The position numbers and the translations under genes are program-made. The notes under the pieces were generated by a model. That model had not been told where the DNA came from. It did no database searches and worked only from the letters and a program-made list of their open reading frames with translations. Below are positions 25,055 through 32,512 of a stretch of 64,000 nt of DNA, piece by piece (the first letter of the stretch is position 1; each line of letters starts with the position of its first letter). Source of the DNA: Methylobacterium terricola (GTDB lineage Bacteria > Pseudomonadota > Alphaproteobacteria > Rhizobiales > Beijerinckiaceae); the NCBI RefSeq assembly GCF_006151805.1, contig NZ_VDDA01000018.1, positions 1 through 64,000 on the forward strand, written 5' to 3'.

Positions 25055-25417
25055 ATGCCTGCACCGTCCCCCCTCGGTTCCCAACTCGAACACGCCTTCT
25101 CGCTGGATCCGTCCTACAGGGTCCATGACGTCGGCCATGCCGAATACCTTCTGCGGTATCGGAACGCTTCCGGGCTCGCCTTCGCCGTCGGCCGCACCAC
25201 GAAGACCGCCGCAAAGGTCTGGATCCCTGCCGACGAGCGCTGGAGGGACGCGCTCGTCGCCGACGGGTTCGACTGCGTCGAGCGCGACTGCGCGAGCGAC
25301 GGCAAGGGGCGCATCATCACCTTGCAGGCCATGCCGGAGTTCAGGGGCAAGCGGGCCTACTCGGTGCGCGTGAAGACCGTGGACGAAGCGCTCGCTGTCG
25401 CCGCCAAGCTGCGCTGA
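25055..25417 (+). CDS. Hypothetical protein upstream of the UDG-like gene
   Basis: 120 aa from ATG 25055, with GGAG five bases before it. Starts MPAPSPLGSQLEHAF and ends DEALAVAAKLR, with alternating strands and helices and no signal peptide or membrane segment; no family is recognised. It ends nine bases before the UDG-like gene, so the two probably form one operon. Codon use looks like that of the host. Upstream in-frame starts at 25013 (TTG) and 25019 (ATG) are possible but lack a ribosome-binding site. Confidence 0.65.
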   Translation: MPAPSPLGSQLEHAFSLDPSYRVHDVGHAEYLLRYRNASGLAFAVGRTTKTAAKVWIPADERWRDALVADGFDCVERDCASDGKGRIITLQAMPEFRGKRAYSVRVKTVDEALAVAAKLR

Positions 25418-25426
25418 GGAGGCCTG

Positions 25427-26227
25427 ATGTCGAATTTTCTCATACGCTTCGCTCCCGTCATCACCGCGGCCTACGAGGCGGAGATCCGCGAGGATCCGAC
25501 CCTTTCAGGGCGCCTGGTGATCGGGAGTGCCGGCGACCTGACGGTCACCTACGCGCCGTTCGAGCACGTCGTGCCGACGGCGAGGCTCGTGATCGTCGGC
25601 ATCACGCCGGGCGCCGAGCAGGCGCGGAACGCCCTGCTGGAGGTCAGGCGGGCGCTCGCCGCCGGCGTTTCCCACCCGGATGCCCTGGCGCGAGCGAAGG
25701 TCTTCGCGAGCTTCTCCGGACCGATGCGTAACGCTCTGGTCGCGATGCTCGATCACGTCGGCGTCCATCGAGCCTTGGGGATCGCAGGCGCGGGATCGTT
25801 GTGGTCGACGCACGCGCAACTCGTGCACTTCACGTCGGCTCTGCGCTTCCCGGTCTTCCGGGCCGGCGAGAACTACCGCGGTACCCCCTCGATGTTGCGA
25901 ACGCCGTTGCTCCGGGCGCAACTGGACGAGGGTCTCGCCCAGGAAGCTCGGGTCTTGGCGCATGCCATCTGGGTCCCGTGCGGGCCCAAGGCGGCTGACG
26001 CGGTCAACGAGATGGTCCGACGTGGCCATCTCGTGCCTGAGCGGGTGCTGAACGGGATGCCGCATCCGTCGGGGGCCAACGCCGAGCGCATCGCCTACTT
26101 CCTCGGGCGATCATCCAGGGAAGGGCTTTCGGTCAAGACGGACCCTGTCAGGATCGATGCGGCGCGCGAGGCCATGCTGGTGAAGCTGGCCAGGTTCGGT
26201 GAATTGGCCGCGGGCGCGACGGCCTGA
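25427..26227 (+). CDS. Uracil-DNA-glycosylase-superfamily protein
   Basis: 266 aa with GGAGG upstream of ATG 25427. Two UDG-superfamily motifs are visible: VIVGITPGAEQAR (about residues 56-68, the water-activating loop region, here GITPG) and LNGMPHPSGANAERIAYF (about 206-223, the His-Pro-Ser minor-groove loop). No Fe-S cysteine set was seen, unlike family 4/5 enzymes. The usual Asp or Glu of the first motif is absent, so classical uracil excision is uncertain. It is co-transcribed with a small unknown protein inside a defence-rich region. Confidence 0.7.
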   Translation: MSNFLIRFAPVITAAYEAEIREDPTLSGRLVIGSAGDLTVTYAPFEHVVPTARLVIVGITPGAEQARNALLEVRRALAAGVSHPDALARAKVFASFSGPMRNALVAMLDHVGVHRALGIAGAGSLWSTHAQLVHFTSALRFPVFRAGENYRGTPSMLRTPLLRAQLDEGLAQEARVLAHAIWVPCGPKAADAVNEMVRRGHLVPERVLNGMPHPSGANAERIAYFLGRSSREGLSVKTDPVRIDAAREAMLVKLARFGELAAGATA

Positions 26228-26467
26228 ATTCCCGACCGGCATCGGTACGCGACCACGCCGATGCCGGTCGCTCGGTTGCTCGATCTCGCGTCGACCGGCT
26301 AACGCCGCCGCGAGCCGAGCCAAGTGGTTCTTGAGGATCGCGGAAACCAGGGCCTTGGCTGGCAAGACAACAGCGACTCGCCTTCGATGGACTTGTATCG
26401 GCGGCAGGAGGGCGCTGGAGTGTGGCAATGGCCTTGTGCCATGCGCCGCGGCTAGGACCATGGTGTC

Positions 26468-27274
26468 ATGGCACCTCGCAGAACACAGCGTTGGCCCGAG
26501 GGTTGGTTCGAGAACGACGACACGGTGTCGTTCGAGCCTACAGTCGCCGGCCGCATCGGGAATTGGTGGTTCGACCGCGTGTTCGAGCCCTACCGCCTCA
26601 GCCCACGCGCCCTGGCCGAGAGCCTCGTAGACGGGATCGACGGCAGGAACCATGTCAGGTTCCTGAGCTTCGATCGCCGAGGCGGCAGAGTCTCCGTCGA
26701 GCTCTCGGGCCATCTCGGTACGGCGCGCATCTATTACGGTGGGCATACCCTGACGGTTGAGACCCAGGGGCGGCACGCGGAGGTGGATCTCGTCACGGTG
26801 GAGGAGCCCTTCCGAGGCATGGGCGTCGGAGCGCGCCTGATGGCGAACCTCTACGGGGTCGCCAAAGCCATCCAGGCGGATCGCATCGGCCTGCGTGCGG
26901 GCCTGGAGGATGGGCCGTTCGTGTGGATCAAGTTCGGGTTCTTCCCAACCGACGAACAGTGGGAGAAGGTCAAGAAGCCCATCCGGACGAAGCTCGATGG
27001 CCTCGGGCTCATGGTGTGCCGGGAGGCACGGAACCGCGTGGAACAAGCCCTGCTCTCGACTAGCGGCCGGGCGATCGCGATCATCGCCGCCGAACCCGAC
27101 CTCGTGATGAGCCGGCCGGCGTTTTCGGGCGAGCCTCGCGAAGTCGCCCTCGGTCAGGCGTTGTTGGCCGACAGCGGGATCCGATGGTATGGGGAGTTCG
27201 TTTTCGCTGATGACGAGGCCCGCGAGCTGTTCGAGGCCTGCGTCGAGCGCAACATTGCGAGGGAGCCGAGATGA
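26468..27274 (+). CDS. GNAT-like acetyltransferase-domain protein
   Basis: 268 aa from ATG 26468. The central part carries a GNAT acetyl-CoA-binding signature: LVTVEEPFRGMGVGARLMANLYGVAK (about residues 100-125 of the protein), where R-G-M-G-V-G-A corresponds to the RxxGxG/A pyrophosphate loop, followed by KFGFFP, the typical terminal strand. The N-terminal ~90 and C-terminal ~90 residues are not recognised. It overlaps the next small ORF by ATGA. The substrate is unknown. It could act as a toxin or a modifier (inference only). Confidence 0.7.
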   Translation: MAPRRTQRWPEGWFENDDTVSFEPTVAGRIGNWWFDRVFEPYRLSPRALAESLVDGIDGRNHVRFLSFDRRGGRVSVELSGHLGTARIYYGGHTLTVETQGRHAEVDLVTVEEPFRGMGVGARLMANLYGVAKAIQADRIGLRAGLEDGPFVWIKFGFFPTDEQWEKVKKPIRTKLDGLGLMVCREARNRVEQALLSTSGRAIAIIAAEPDLVMSRPAFSGEPREVALGQALLADSGIRWYGEFVFADDEARELFEACVERNIAREPR

Positions 27275-27507
27275 CCCGCCGGGAATACCTCAGCCGCCTC
27301 CGCGCCAAGGCGGGCGAGAGCCGCTCCGAGAACGCGCATGCCGATCCACGCGCGCCGATCCTCCCGGTCGATTCCCCGGCCACGAGGGACGCGCTCGCCA
27401 GGATCATGGCCCAGACCGGGTTCTCGGCCGAGCAGATCGCCGGAAGGTTCCCGGAAGCCGGAGGGGACGCCCCCGAGGAGCCTCGGGGGCGCATCGCCCG
27501 CGGCTGA
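27271..27507 (+). CDS. Small hypothetical protein coupled to the GNAT-like gene
   Basis: 78 aa; its ATG overlaps the stop of the GNAT-like gene (ATGA), which argues strongly that it is real and co-translated. It begins MTRREYLSRLRAK with a basic helix; the middle has a helix (TRDALARIMAQTG) followed by FSAEQIAGRFPE, which looks helix-turn-helix-like in length. No family is recognised. A partner or immunity-type role would fit the coupling but is not shown. Confidence 0.6.
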   Translation: MTRREYLSRLRAKAGESRSENAHADPRAPILPVDSPATRDALARIMAQTGFSAEQIAGRFPEAGGDAPEEPRGRIARG

Positions 27508-27637
27508 TGCCGAAGCAGGGGGCCGCCTACCATCGCGCGCGTCGCCGGAAATGGGCGGCGGCTGCGGTTCGATCGTTGGGGAGATGTCGGGGCCTTGCCT
27601 GGGCAGGCGTGAAGGGGCTCTGGATAGCCCGGGGCAT

Positions 27638-28450
27638 TCAGCCTCCCACGTGTACGATCCGGTCGGCTTCGAAGCCGCTGCTCTCGTCGTGGTGGCCCCG
27701 CGGGTTGCAAACGATCCGGGTCGGGCCAACGCGGTAGTCGGCGGCCCTGTGGACATGCCCGTGAACCCATAGCGCCGGCCCACGCGCGTGGATCAATTCG
27801 CGCAGGTCCGAGGCGTAGCACCAGCGCAGGTCGGCCCTGGGATCAGGCAGGCTGTCCGGGTGGGGCGCGTGGTGGGTGACGACCACGGTCGGGCCGTCGT
27901 GCGGCGTGGCGAGGGTGGCATCCAGGAAGGCGCGGGTCCGTCGGTGCAGGGCAAGGATCTCCTTCGGCTCGATACGATCGCGCGAGCGCGGGCCGGTGCG
28001 GATCCGGCGGTAGTCGACCATGCCGTTGCGCCCCTGGGCCGACCGCATGCCGTGCGTCAGTGTGGTCGAGCCGAGGCGGAAGTCGGTCCAGAGCGTGCCG
28101 CCGGCAAAGCGGGTCCCGCCGATCGTGACGACGTCGTCCATCAGGAGGTGGATGCGATGGCGGGCGGCGAGCTCCCGCCCACGGGCCATCTGGTCGGCGA
28201 ACGTGTAGCGCTCCTCGCCACGGTCCCACCAGAAATCGTGGTTGCCCGGCGCATACACGACCGGCACCCCGGGCAGGCGCTCGGCCAGCCAGTCGAGGGC
28301 GCGGGTGAGCGGCATGTGGACGTCGCCGGCGATGACGACCACGTCGAAGCCGCCCGGCGGCGCGTGCGCGGCCGGGTCCCAGGCGTTCTCGGGCCATTCC
28401 TGGTGTAGGTCGCTGAACACCCAGAGCCGGGAGGCAGGCGAGGCGGTCAT
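27638..28450 (-). CDS. Calcineurin-like metallophosphoesterase
   Basis: 270 aa from ATG 28450. Metallophosphoesterase motifs in order: FSDLHQEW (DxH), VIAGDVH (GDxx), APGNHDFWW (GNHD/E), VTHHAPH and WVHGHVHRA (GHxH), a complete dinuclear metal site. The upstream phosphoesterase gene overlaps by ATGA, so the pair is translationally coupled. The substrate could be a phosphodiester, phosphomonoester or nucleotide; the sequence does not say. It lies within the accessory island. Confidence 0.88.
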   Translation of the reverse strand: MTASPASRLWVFSDLHQEWPENAWDPAAHAPPGGFDVVVIAGDVHMPLTRALDWLAERLPGVPVVYAPGNHDFWWDRGEERYTFADQMARGRELAARHRIHLLMDDVVTIGGTRFAGGTLWTDFRLGSTTLTHGMRSAQGRNGMVDYRRIRTGPRSRDRIEPKEILALHRRTRAFLDATLATPHDGPTVVVTHHAPHPDSLPDPRADLRWCYASDLRELIHARGPALWVHGHVHRAADYRVGPTRIVCNPRGHHDESSGFEADRIVHVGG

Positions 28451-28998
28451 GCCGAGCCTCCCTCTCGGGCGGCGTTCTCGGCGAGGCGCAGGCGGATCTC
28501 GTCGAGGGCCACCGGGCGGAAGCCGAAGCAGTCGACCCCGACGTCGGTGCTCGCGGCGGTCCCGGGCAGCCGGCCGTGCGAGTGGCCGTAGAGGTGCAGG
28601 TCGCCCCGGTGCTGGCGCGGCCACGCGCGATGGGCGTAGTGGCTGCACCAGATGCCCTGGACGGTGCCGTCGGGCAGCGGGACGAGGACGCGGGCGACGT
28701 CGAAGACAGCGTCCCAGGGCAGGCGGTCGCCGATGCGGTCGTGGTTGCCCCGGACGAGGTAGCGTCGGCGGCCGTTGAGGCGGGCGAAAATCGCGCGGGC
28801 ACGGTCCTCCGGGCATCGGTGGCAGAAATCGCCGAGATGCCAGACGGTGTCCTCGGGGCCGACGGCGGCGTTCCAGTTCGCGACGAGGGCCTCGTCGTGC
28901 TCGTCGATCGTGGCGAAGGGACGGTTCAGTCCGAGGCGCGGGCCGAGGACGGCCCGGTGGGACCAGTGGGTGTCGGCGGTGAACAGGGTTTCCGGCAT
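28447..28998 (-). CDS. Metallophosphoesterase (YfcE/MJ0936-like small type)
   Basis: 183 aa. Small calcineurin-like phosphoesterase with TADTHWSH (DxH), HLGDFCHR, VRGNHDRIG (GNHD), CSHYAHR and YGHSHGRLPG (GHSH). The last gives the full set of metal ligands. Length matches the single-domain family often seen in phage and plasmid genomes. Its start codon lies 2 bp after a hairpin that contains its ribosome-binding site. It is the first gene of a two-gene operon with the neighbouring phosphoesterase (overlap ATGA). Confidence 0.88.
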   Translation of the reverse strand: MPETLFTADTHWSHRAVLGPRLGLNRPFATIDEHDEALVANWNAAVGPEDTVWHLGDFCHRCPEDRARAIFARLNGRRRYLVRGNHDRIGDRLPWDAVFDVARVLVPLPDGTVQGIWCSHYAHRAWPRQHRGDLHLYGHSHGRLPGTAASTDVGVDCFGFRPVALDEIRLRLAENAAREGGSA

Positions 28999-29022
28999 GG
29001 GAGCCTCCGGTTGCGGAGGCTC
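28999..29022 (-). promoter_or_regulatory. Hairpin masking the Shine-Dalgarno of the phosphoesterase operon
   Basis: On the minus-strand RNA a perfect 9-bp stem forms between GAGCCTCCG (29022-29014) and CGGAGGCTC (29009-29001) with a 4-base CAAC loop. The right arm contains GGAGG, the ribosome-binding site, five bases before AUG 28998. As folded, initiation should be blocked, so opening by temperature, a ligand, a protein or a ribosome may control translation. Confidence 0.55.
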
Positions 29023-29220
29023 GCGACCGCACGGGATCGGGCGCTCCGGGGTCAGCGGGTTGCGGGCGATCCGTGGGGTTTCATGGGGGCCTCGTTGGTG
29101 TCCGGAGCGCGACTCCGAGGAGCGGGACGCGGAAAGCGCTACCGTGCGACCGCTACCTGAAAGGATGGGCGATCTTAACCCTCCGGGTCGAGGATCCTGT
29201 GGATCGGGAGGGGGTGGGCG

Positions 29221-29640
29221 ATGGCGACGCGGCAGGAGGTCTTCGAGGTTGCGGACCGGCTCCGGGCGCGGGGCGCGCGCGTGTCGTTGCGCAGCGTGAT
29301 CCCGGAGCTGCGGCTCGGCGGCTCGAACCGGGTGGTGGGGCCGCTGCTGCGGGACTGGAAGGCCGAGCGGCGCTACCTGCCGAAGGTCGAGGCGGCGGGT
29401 CTGCCGGAAACGCTGCAGGGGCGGCTTCGGACGTTCGCGGTGGAGCTTTGGGAAGCGGCGCGGGCGGACGCGGCGGCGGAGCTGGTGGCTGAGCGGGCCG
29501 CGCCGGAGGCCCATCGACGGGCCGGCGACGAGGTGCTTGACGAGGCCCTGGCGCATCTCGACGTGGCCGAGGCGGAGATGGGCCGGCTGCAGGAGCGGCT
29601 TGCGCGTCTGGAGGAGGCCGGCCCGCGAGTGCCGGCGTAA
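29221..29640 (+). CDS. KfrA N-terminal-domain DNA-binding protein
   Basis: 139 aa. The N-terminal ~60 residues follow the KfrA_N pattern (ATRQEVFEVADRLRARG, then VSLRSVIPELRLGGSNRVVGPLLRDWK), a helix-turn-helix found in plasmid kfrA regulators. The C-terminal half is a long alanine-rich coiled coil (EVLDEALAHLDVAEAEM...RLQERLARLEEAG). Full KfrA proteins are longer (~300 aa), so this is a short form. Such proteins bind plasmid DNA and can support stable inheritance; in this island it hints at plasmid-derived DNA. Confidence 0.75.
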   Translation: MATRQEVFEVADRLRARGARVSLRSVIPELRLGGSNRVVGPLLRDWKAERRYLPKVEAAGLPETLQGRLRTFAVELWEAARADAAAELVAERAAPEAHRRAGDEVLDEALAHLDVAEAEMGRLQERLARLEEAGPRVPA

Positions 29641-29705
29641 TCATCGACGGGCACTGCCTCGCCGATCGCGTGGTGGCTCGCCCTTACCGAGCCTACAATG
29701 CACCT

Positions 29706-29912
29706 ATGTTCGACAACCCTTTCGTCCCACTTCTGGTTATCAGCGTCCTCATGAGCGTGGGCTGCTTGGCCTACGATGGCATCCGGCGGCGGCGCCTCAG
29801 GCGGGAATTGGCCATGCTGACGGGTGAGCTGGGCCGGCTGCAAGGTGAGCTGGGGGAAGCCCGGGCCGAGCTTGAAGCCCGACGTAGAGGCGAGGCCGGT
29901 GACGGCTCCTGA
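29706..29912 (+). CDS. Small membrane-anchored coiled-coil protein
   Basis: 68 aa from ATG 29706 (MFDNPF); GTG 29670 would add 12 residues. One transmembrane helix (residues about 7-23, VPLLVISVLMSVGCLAY), a basic stop-transfer cluster (RRRRLRR), then a heptad-like coiled coil (ELAMLTGELGRLQGELGEAR). No family is recognised. A clear ribosome-binding site was not seen, so confidence is limited. It lies 66 bp downstream of the KfrA-like gene on the same strand. Confidence 0.5.
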   Translation: MFDNPFVPLLVISVLMSVGCLAYDGIRRRRLRRELAMLTGELGRLQGELGEARAELEARRRGEAGDGS

Positions 29913-30094
29913 TGGATAGGACAGGATGGGCGGACCTAATTCACGGCTGCGTCGATCACCCTGATCGCAGCCTCCCGGCACGCGCGCTCGCCGTCATTGA
30001 GGTCCAAGGCAAGCCATTCGGTAGGTGCTATCACAGCGGCTGACGGACCGCGCTGAAGCGTGCGATCGAGAATATCGATCGAGGTCGCAACTGC

Positions 30095-31255
30095 TCAGGG
30101 ACGGCCCGGTGGCACAGGTAACGCGTCGAAGGATGGCGTCGAGGGAACGATCGTGAGGCTGCTACGGCGCAATGCGGCATCGGCATGCGCGTAGCCCGCC
30201 TTCATGACAACCTCCTGGATCTCGCGCGGGAAGCGCTTGAGACGGGTCTTCACGGCCGCGGCGCGCCTTGTATCGGCCTCGGAGAAGCCAAGGGGGTTGT
30301 CCGGGCCATGCGCCGTCACCCCCTCCCCGATACCCCACGAGACCAGCTTTCGCTCGCCCATTCGATCCAGGCCCCTCAGCACTCGCTGCCTCAGGAAGAT
30401 GCCCTGCTGAAGGGCGATGTCGGAGACGCGCAGCGCCTGCGAGAACCAGTTTGATCGCGGCAGGGGATTTCCGGGCAAGGCCCGTCCCCCGTCGCTGACC
30501 AGGATCGTCCGATAACGCTTCCAGATCGGTTCAAGGCCGACGTTGTCGTAGACGCCCCCGTCAGTGAGGCAGAGCCGGCCCTTGTATCCGTCCTCGTGCA
30601 GGTCGGCCCCCTCCAGCGCCGCGATCGCGCCGGGCGGCACCCGCACGTAGGCCGGCGACATGTAGGGAGGAAAGGCCGCCGAGGCCGAGACGACGTCCGC
30701 CACCCGAAGGTCGGGGCGCTTCCACTCCCCGACGTGGTACTCGGCGGCGTACTCCTTGGCGAAGCGCCACAGCGCTCCGGTCTGCAGGCTTGTCGCGGTG
30801 AAGGTGAAGCGCGGCCGATCCGGCAGGTCCTGAAGGGTCGCGCCTTTGAACAGCGCCGCGTCATAGACCCGACCCGCGATGCCGGCGGCGGAGAAGCGTG
30901 GCAGCAGTCCGAGCAGCACGGCGGGGACGTCCACCCACTTCTGAGCCAGGGCGAGCAAGGGCAGGCTTACTTCCTCGCGGATGTTGGACGCGACACCCCG
31001 CTCGTCGAAGCGCAGGCGCGACCAACCCACGGCCAGCGCACCGGCGGCGACCGAGCCCCCCGAAACGCTGGAGACGCGATCGATCTGCGGCAGCAGCCCG
31101 GCCTCGTTCAGCCGGGTTAGGGCGCCGAGGTGGAACAGCATGGCCCGAAAGCCACCCCCCGAGAGGCAGAGACCTATCCCGTCCTCAAGCTTCTTGCCAC
31201 CGAGGAAGTCCTCGCCGGATGCGGCTCCGGCGCCGGCATGAAACGGGAGATCCAT
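30095..31255 (-). CDS. Patatin-like phospholipase
   Basis: 386 aa from ATG 31255 (MDLPFHAGAG). Oxyanion-hole motif CLSGGGFRAM (residues about 30-39), nucleophile Ser68 in SSVSGGSVAAG, and the dyad Asp in LTDGGVYDN complete a patatin active site. No signal peptide was seen, so it acts from the cytosol, as do patatin effectors of defence systems such as CapV. It is divergent from the MBL-E2/E1-JAB operon with only 81 bp between start codons, so a shared control region is likely. Lipid degradation as an abortive-infection output is an inference from the neighbourhood. Confidence 0.88.
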   Translation of the reverse strand: MDLPFHAGAGAASGEDFLGGKKLEDGIGLCLSGGGFRAMLFHLGALTRLNEAGLLPQIDRVSSVSGGSVAAGALAVGWSRLRFDERGVASNIREEVSLPLLALAQKWVDVPAVLLGLLPRFSAAGIAGRVYDAALFKGATLQDLPDRPRFTFTATSLQTGALWRFAKEYAAEYHVGEWKRPDLRVADVVSASAAFPPYMSPAYVRVPPGAIAALEGADLHEDGYKGRLCLTDGGVYDNVGLEPIWKRYRTILVSDGGRALPGNPLPRSNWFSQALRVSDIALQQGIFLRQRVLRGLDRMGERKLVSWGIGEGVTAHGPDNPLGFSEADTRRAAAVKTRLKRFPREIQEVVMKAGYAHADAALRRSSLTIVPSTPSFDALPVPPGRP

Positions 31256-31336
31256 CAGCGTGGGTGCGCGAGCGTGCCGGCGTGATGTTGCACTTTCGTT
31301 CCTTCCGCGCCAGTTTAGCTGAACGGGAGACGATAT

Positions 31337-32512
31337 ATGGCTGCGGTCCTCACGTTTCACCCGCTCGGCGACGCCGATGGCACGCTCATCGACCTGGCGG
31401 ACGGGCGCAAGATCCTCATCGACTTCGGGGACGAATGCACGACGGCGAAGGATGAGAGGCGGATCGACCTCGCAGCTGCGCTGAGGGCCGACCTGATCCG
31501 ATCCGGAAAGTCCGGCTTCGACGCCGTTCTTTTCACTCACTTGGACCGGGATCACGTCTACGGTGCCGAGGACTTTTTCTGGTTCGATCATTCGCCCCGC
31601 CTGCAGGGCGGCGGCCGGGCGCGCATCGGCGAGCTGTGGGTGCCGGCCGCGGCGATCCTGGAGGATGATCTGCCGCCGTTCGCGCAGGTGATACAGGACG
31701 AGGCACGGTACCGGCTGTTGAACGGCTATGGTGTGCGGGTCTTCTCTCGACCAGAGGCGCTGGCCGGCTTCCTAGCCCTGCACGGCCGCACCCTTGCCCA
31801 TGTCGATGGCTTGATCGTCAACGCCGGCGACACGGTTCCGGGCTACGAGCTGCATGGCCCGGAGCGGGCGCAGTTCTTCGTGCACTGCCCGTTCGGCTGG
31901 CGTCAGGACCGGAACGAGCAGATCGTCGATCGGAACCAGGACAGCGTGGTGCTGCAGGCGGTCTTCCACGAGGGCGGCGCCCTGCGCCGTGTCCTTTTCG
32001 CGTCCGACATCGACTCCGAGACGCTCGGTCTGATCGTACGGACCACCCTCCGCCACGAGCAGGGACACCGCCTGATCTGGGACGTCTGCAAGATCCCGCA
32101 CCATTGCTCCTTCCGATCGCTCAACAAGGATGACAAGGGCACGGTGATGACCGCCCCCATCCCGGAGGTGCGGCACCTGTTCGAGAGCTGCGGGATGCCC
32201 AACGGCATCATGGTCTCCACCAGCCGGTCGATTCCGGGGAACGACCTTGACGTACAGCCACCCCACCGTCAGGCAGCCGCCTACTACAAGGCAGTGGCGC
32301 GCCAGTCGGGCGGCAGGTTCGAAGTGACGATGGATCACTCGCCCGCGCGAAATCCCCAGCCGTGCAAGGTGGTCATCGACGAGCAGGGGTGCCGGTTCGT
32401 GTCCTTGCTGTCTCAAGGACCGGGCCTGCTACGGCCGGCCACGACGGCCTCGGTCGGCTTCGCCTTCCCGAACCGTCCCGTCGTCCCCGACAAGCCGGCA
32501 GGCTTCGGTTGA
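31337..32512 (+). CDS. ComEC-type MBL-fold protein of a ubiquitin-like conjugation operon
   Basis: 391 aa, with GGAG seven bases before ATG 31337. The metallo-beta-lactamase fold is shown by FTHLDRDHVYG (His68, Asp70, Asp72, His73), a later metal Asp in LFASDIDSE, and CKIPHHCSF, the layout of ComEC/Rec2-type MBL domains. No membrane helices were seen. The protein ends in a proline-rich tail (VVPDKPAGFG) terminating in glycine. Its TGA overlaps the next gene (TTGA). In type II CBASS this slot holds a CD-NTase whose C-terminal residue is conjugated; an MBL-fold protein here is unusual. Hydrolase activity and the substrate are unknown. Confidence 0.85.
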   Translation: MAAVLTFHPLGDADGTLIDLADGRKILIDFGDECTTAKDERRIDLAAALRADLIRSGKSGFDAVLFTHLDRDHVYGAEDFFWFDHSPRLQGGGRARIGELWVPAAAILEDDLPPFAQVIQDEARYRLLNGYGVRVFSRPEALAGFLALHGRTLAHVDGLIVNAGDTVPGYELHGPERAQFFVHCPFGWRQDRNEQIVDRNQDSVVLQAVFHEGGALRRVLFASDIDSETLGLIVRTTLRHEQGHRLIWDVCKIPHHCSFRSLNKDDKGTVMTAPIPEVRHLFESCGMPNGIMVSTSRSIPGNDLDVQPPHRQAAAYYKAVARQSGGRFEVTMDHSPARNPQPCKVVIDEQGCRFVSLLSQGPGLLRPATTASVGFAFPNRPVVPDKPAGFG

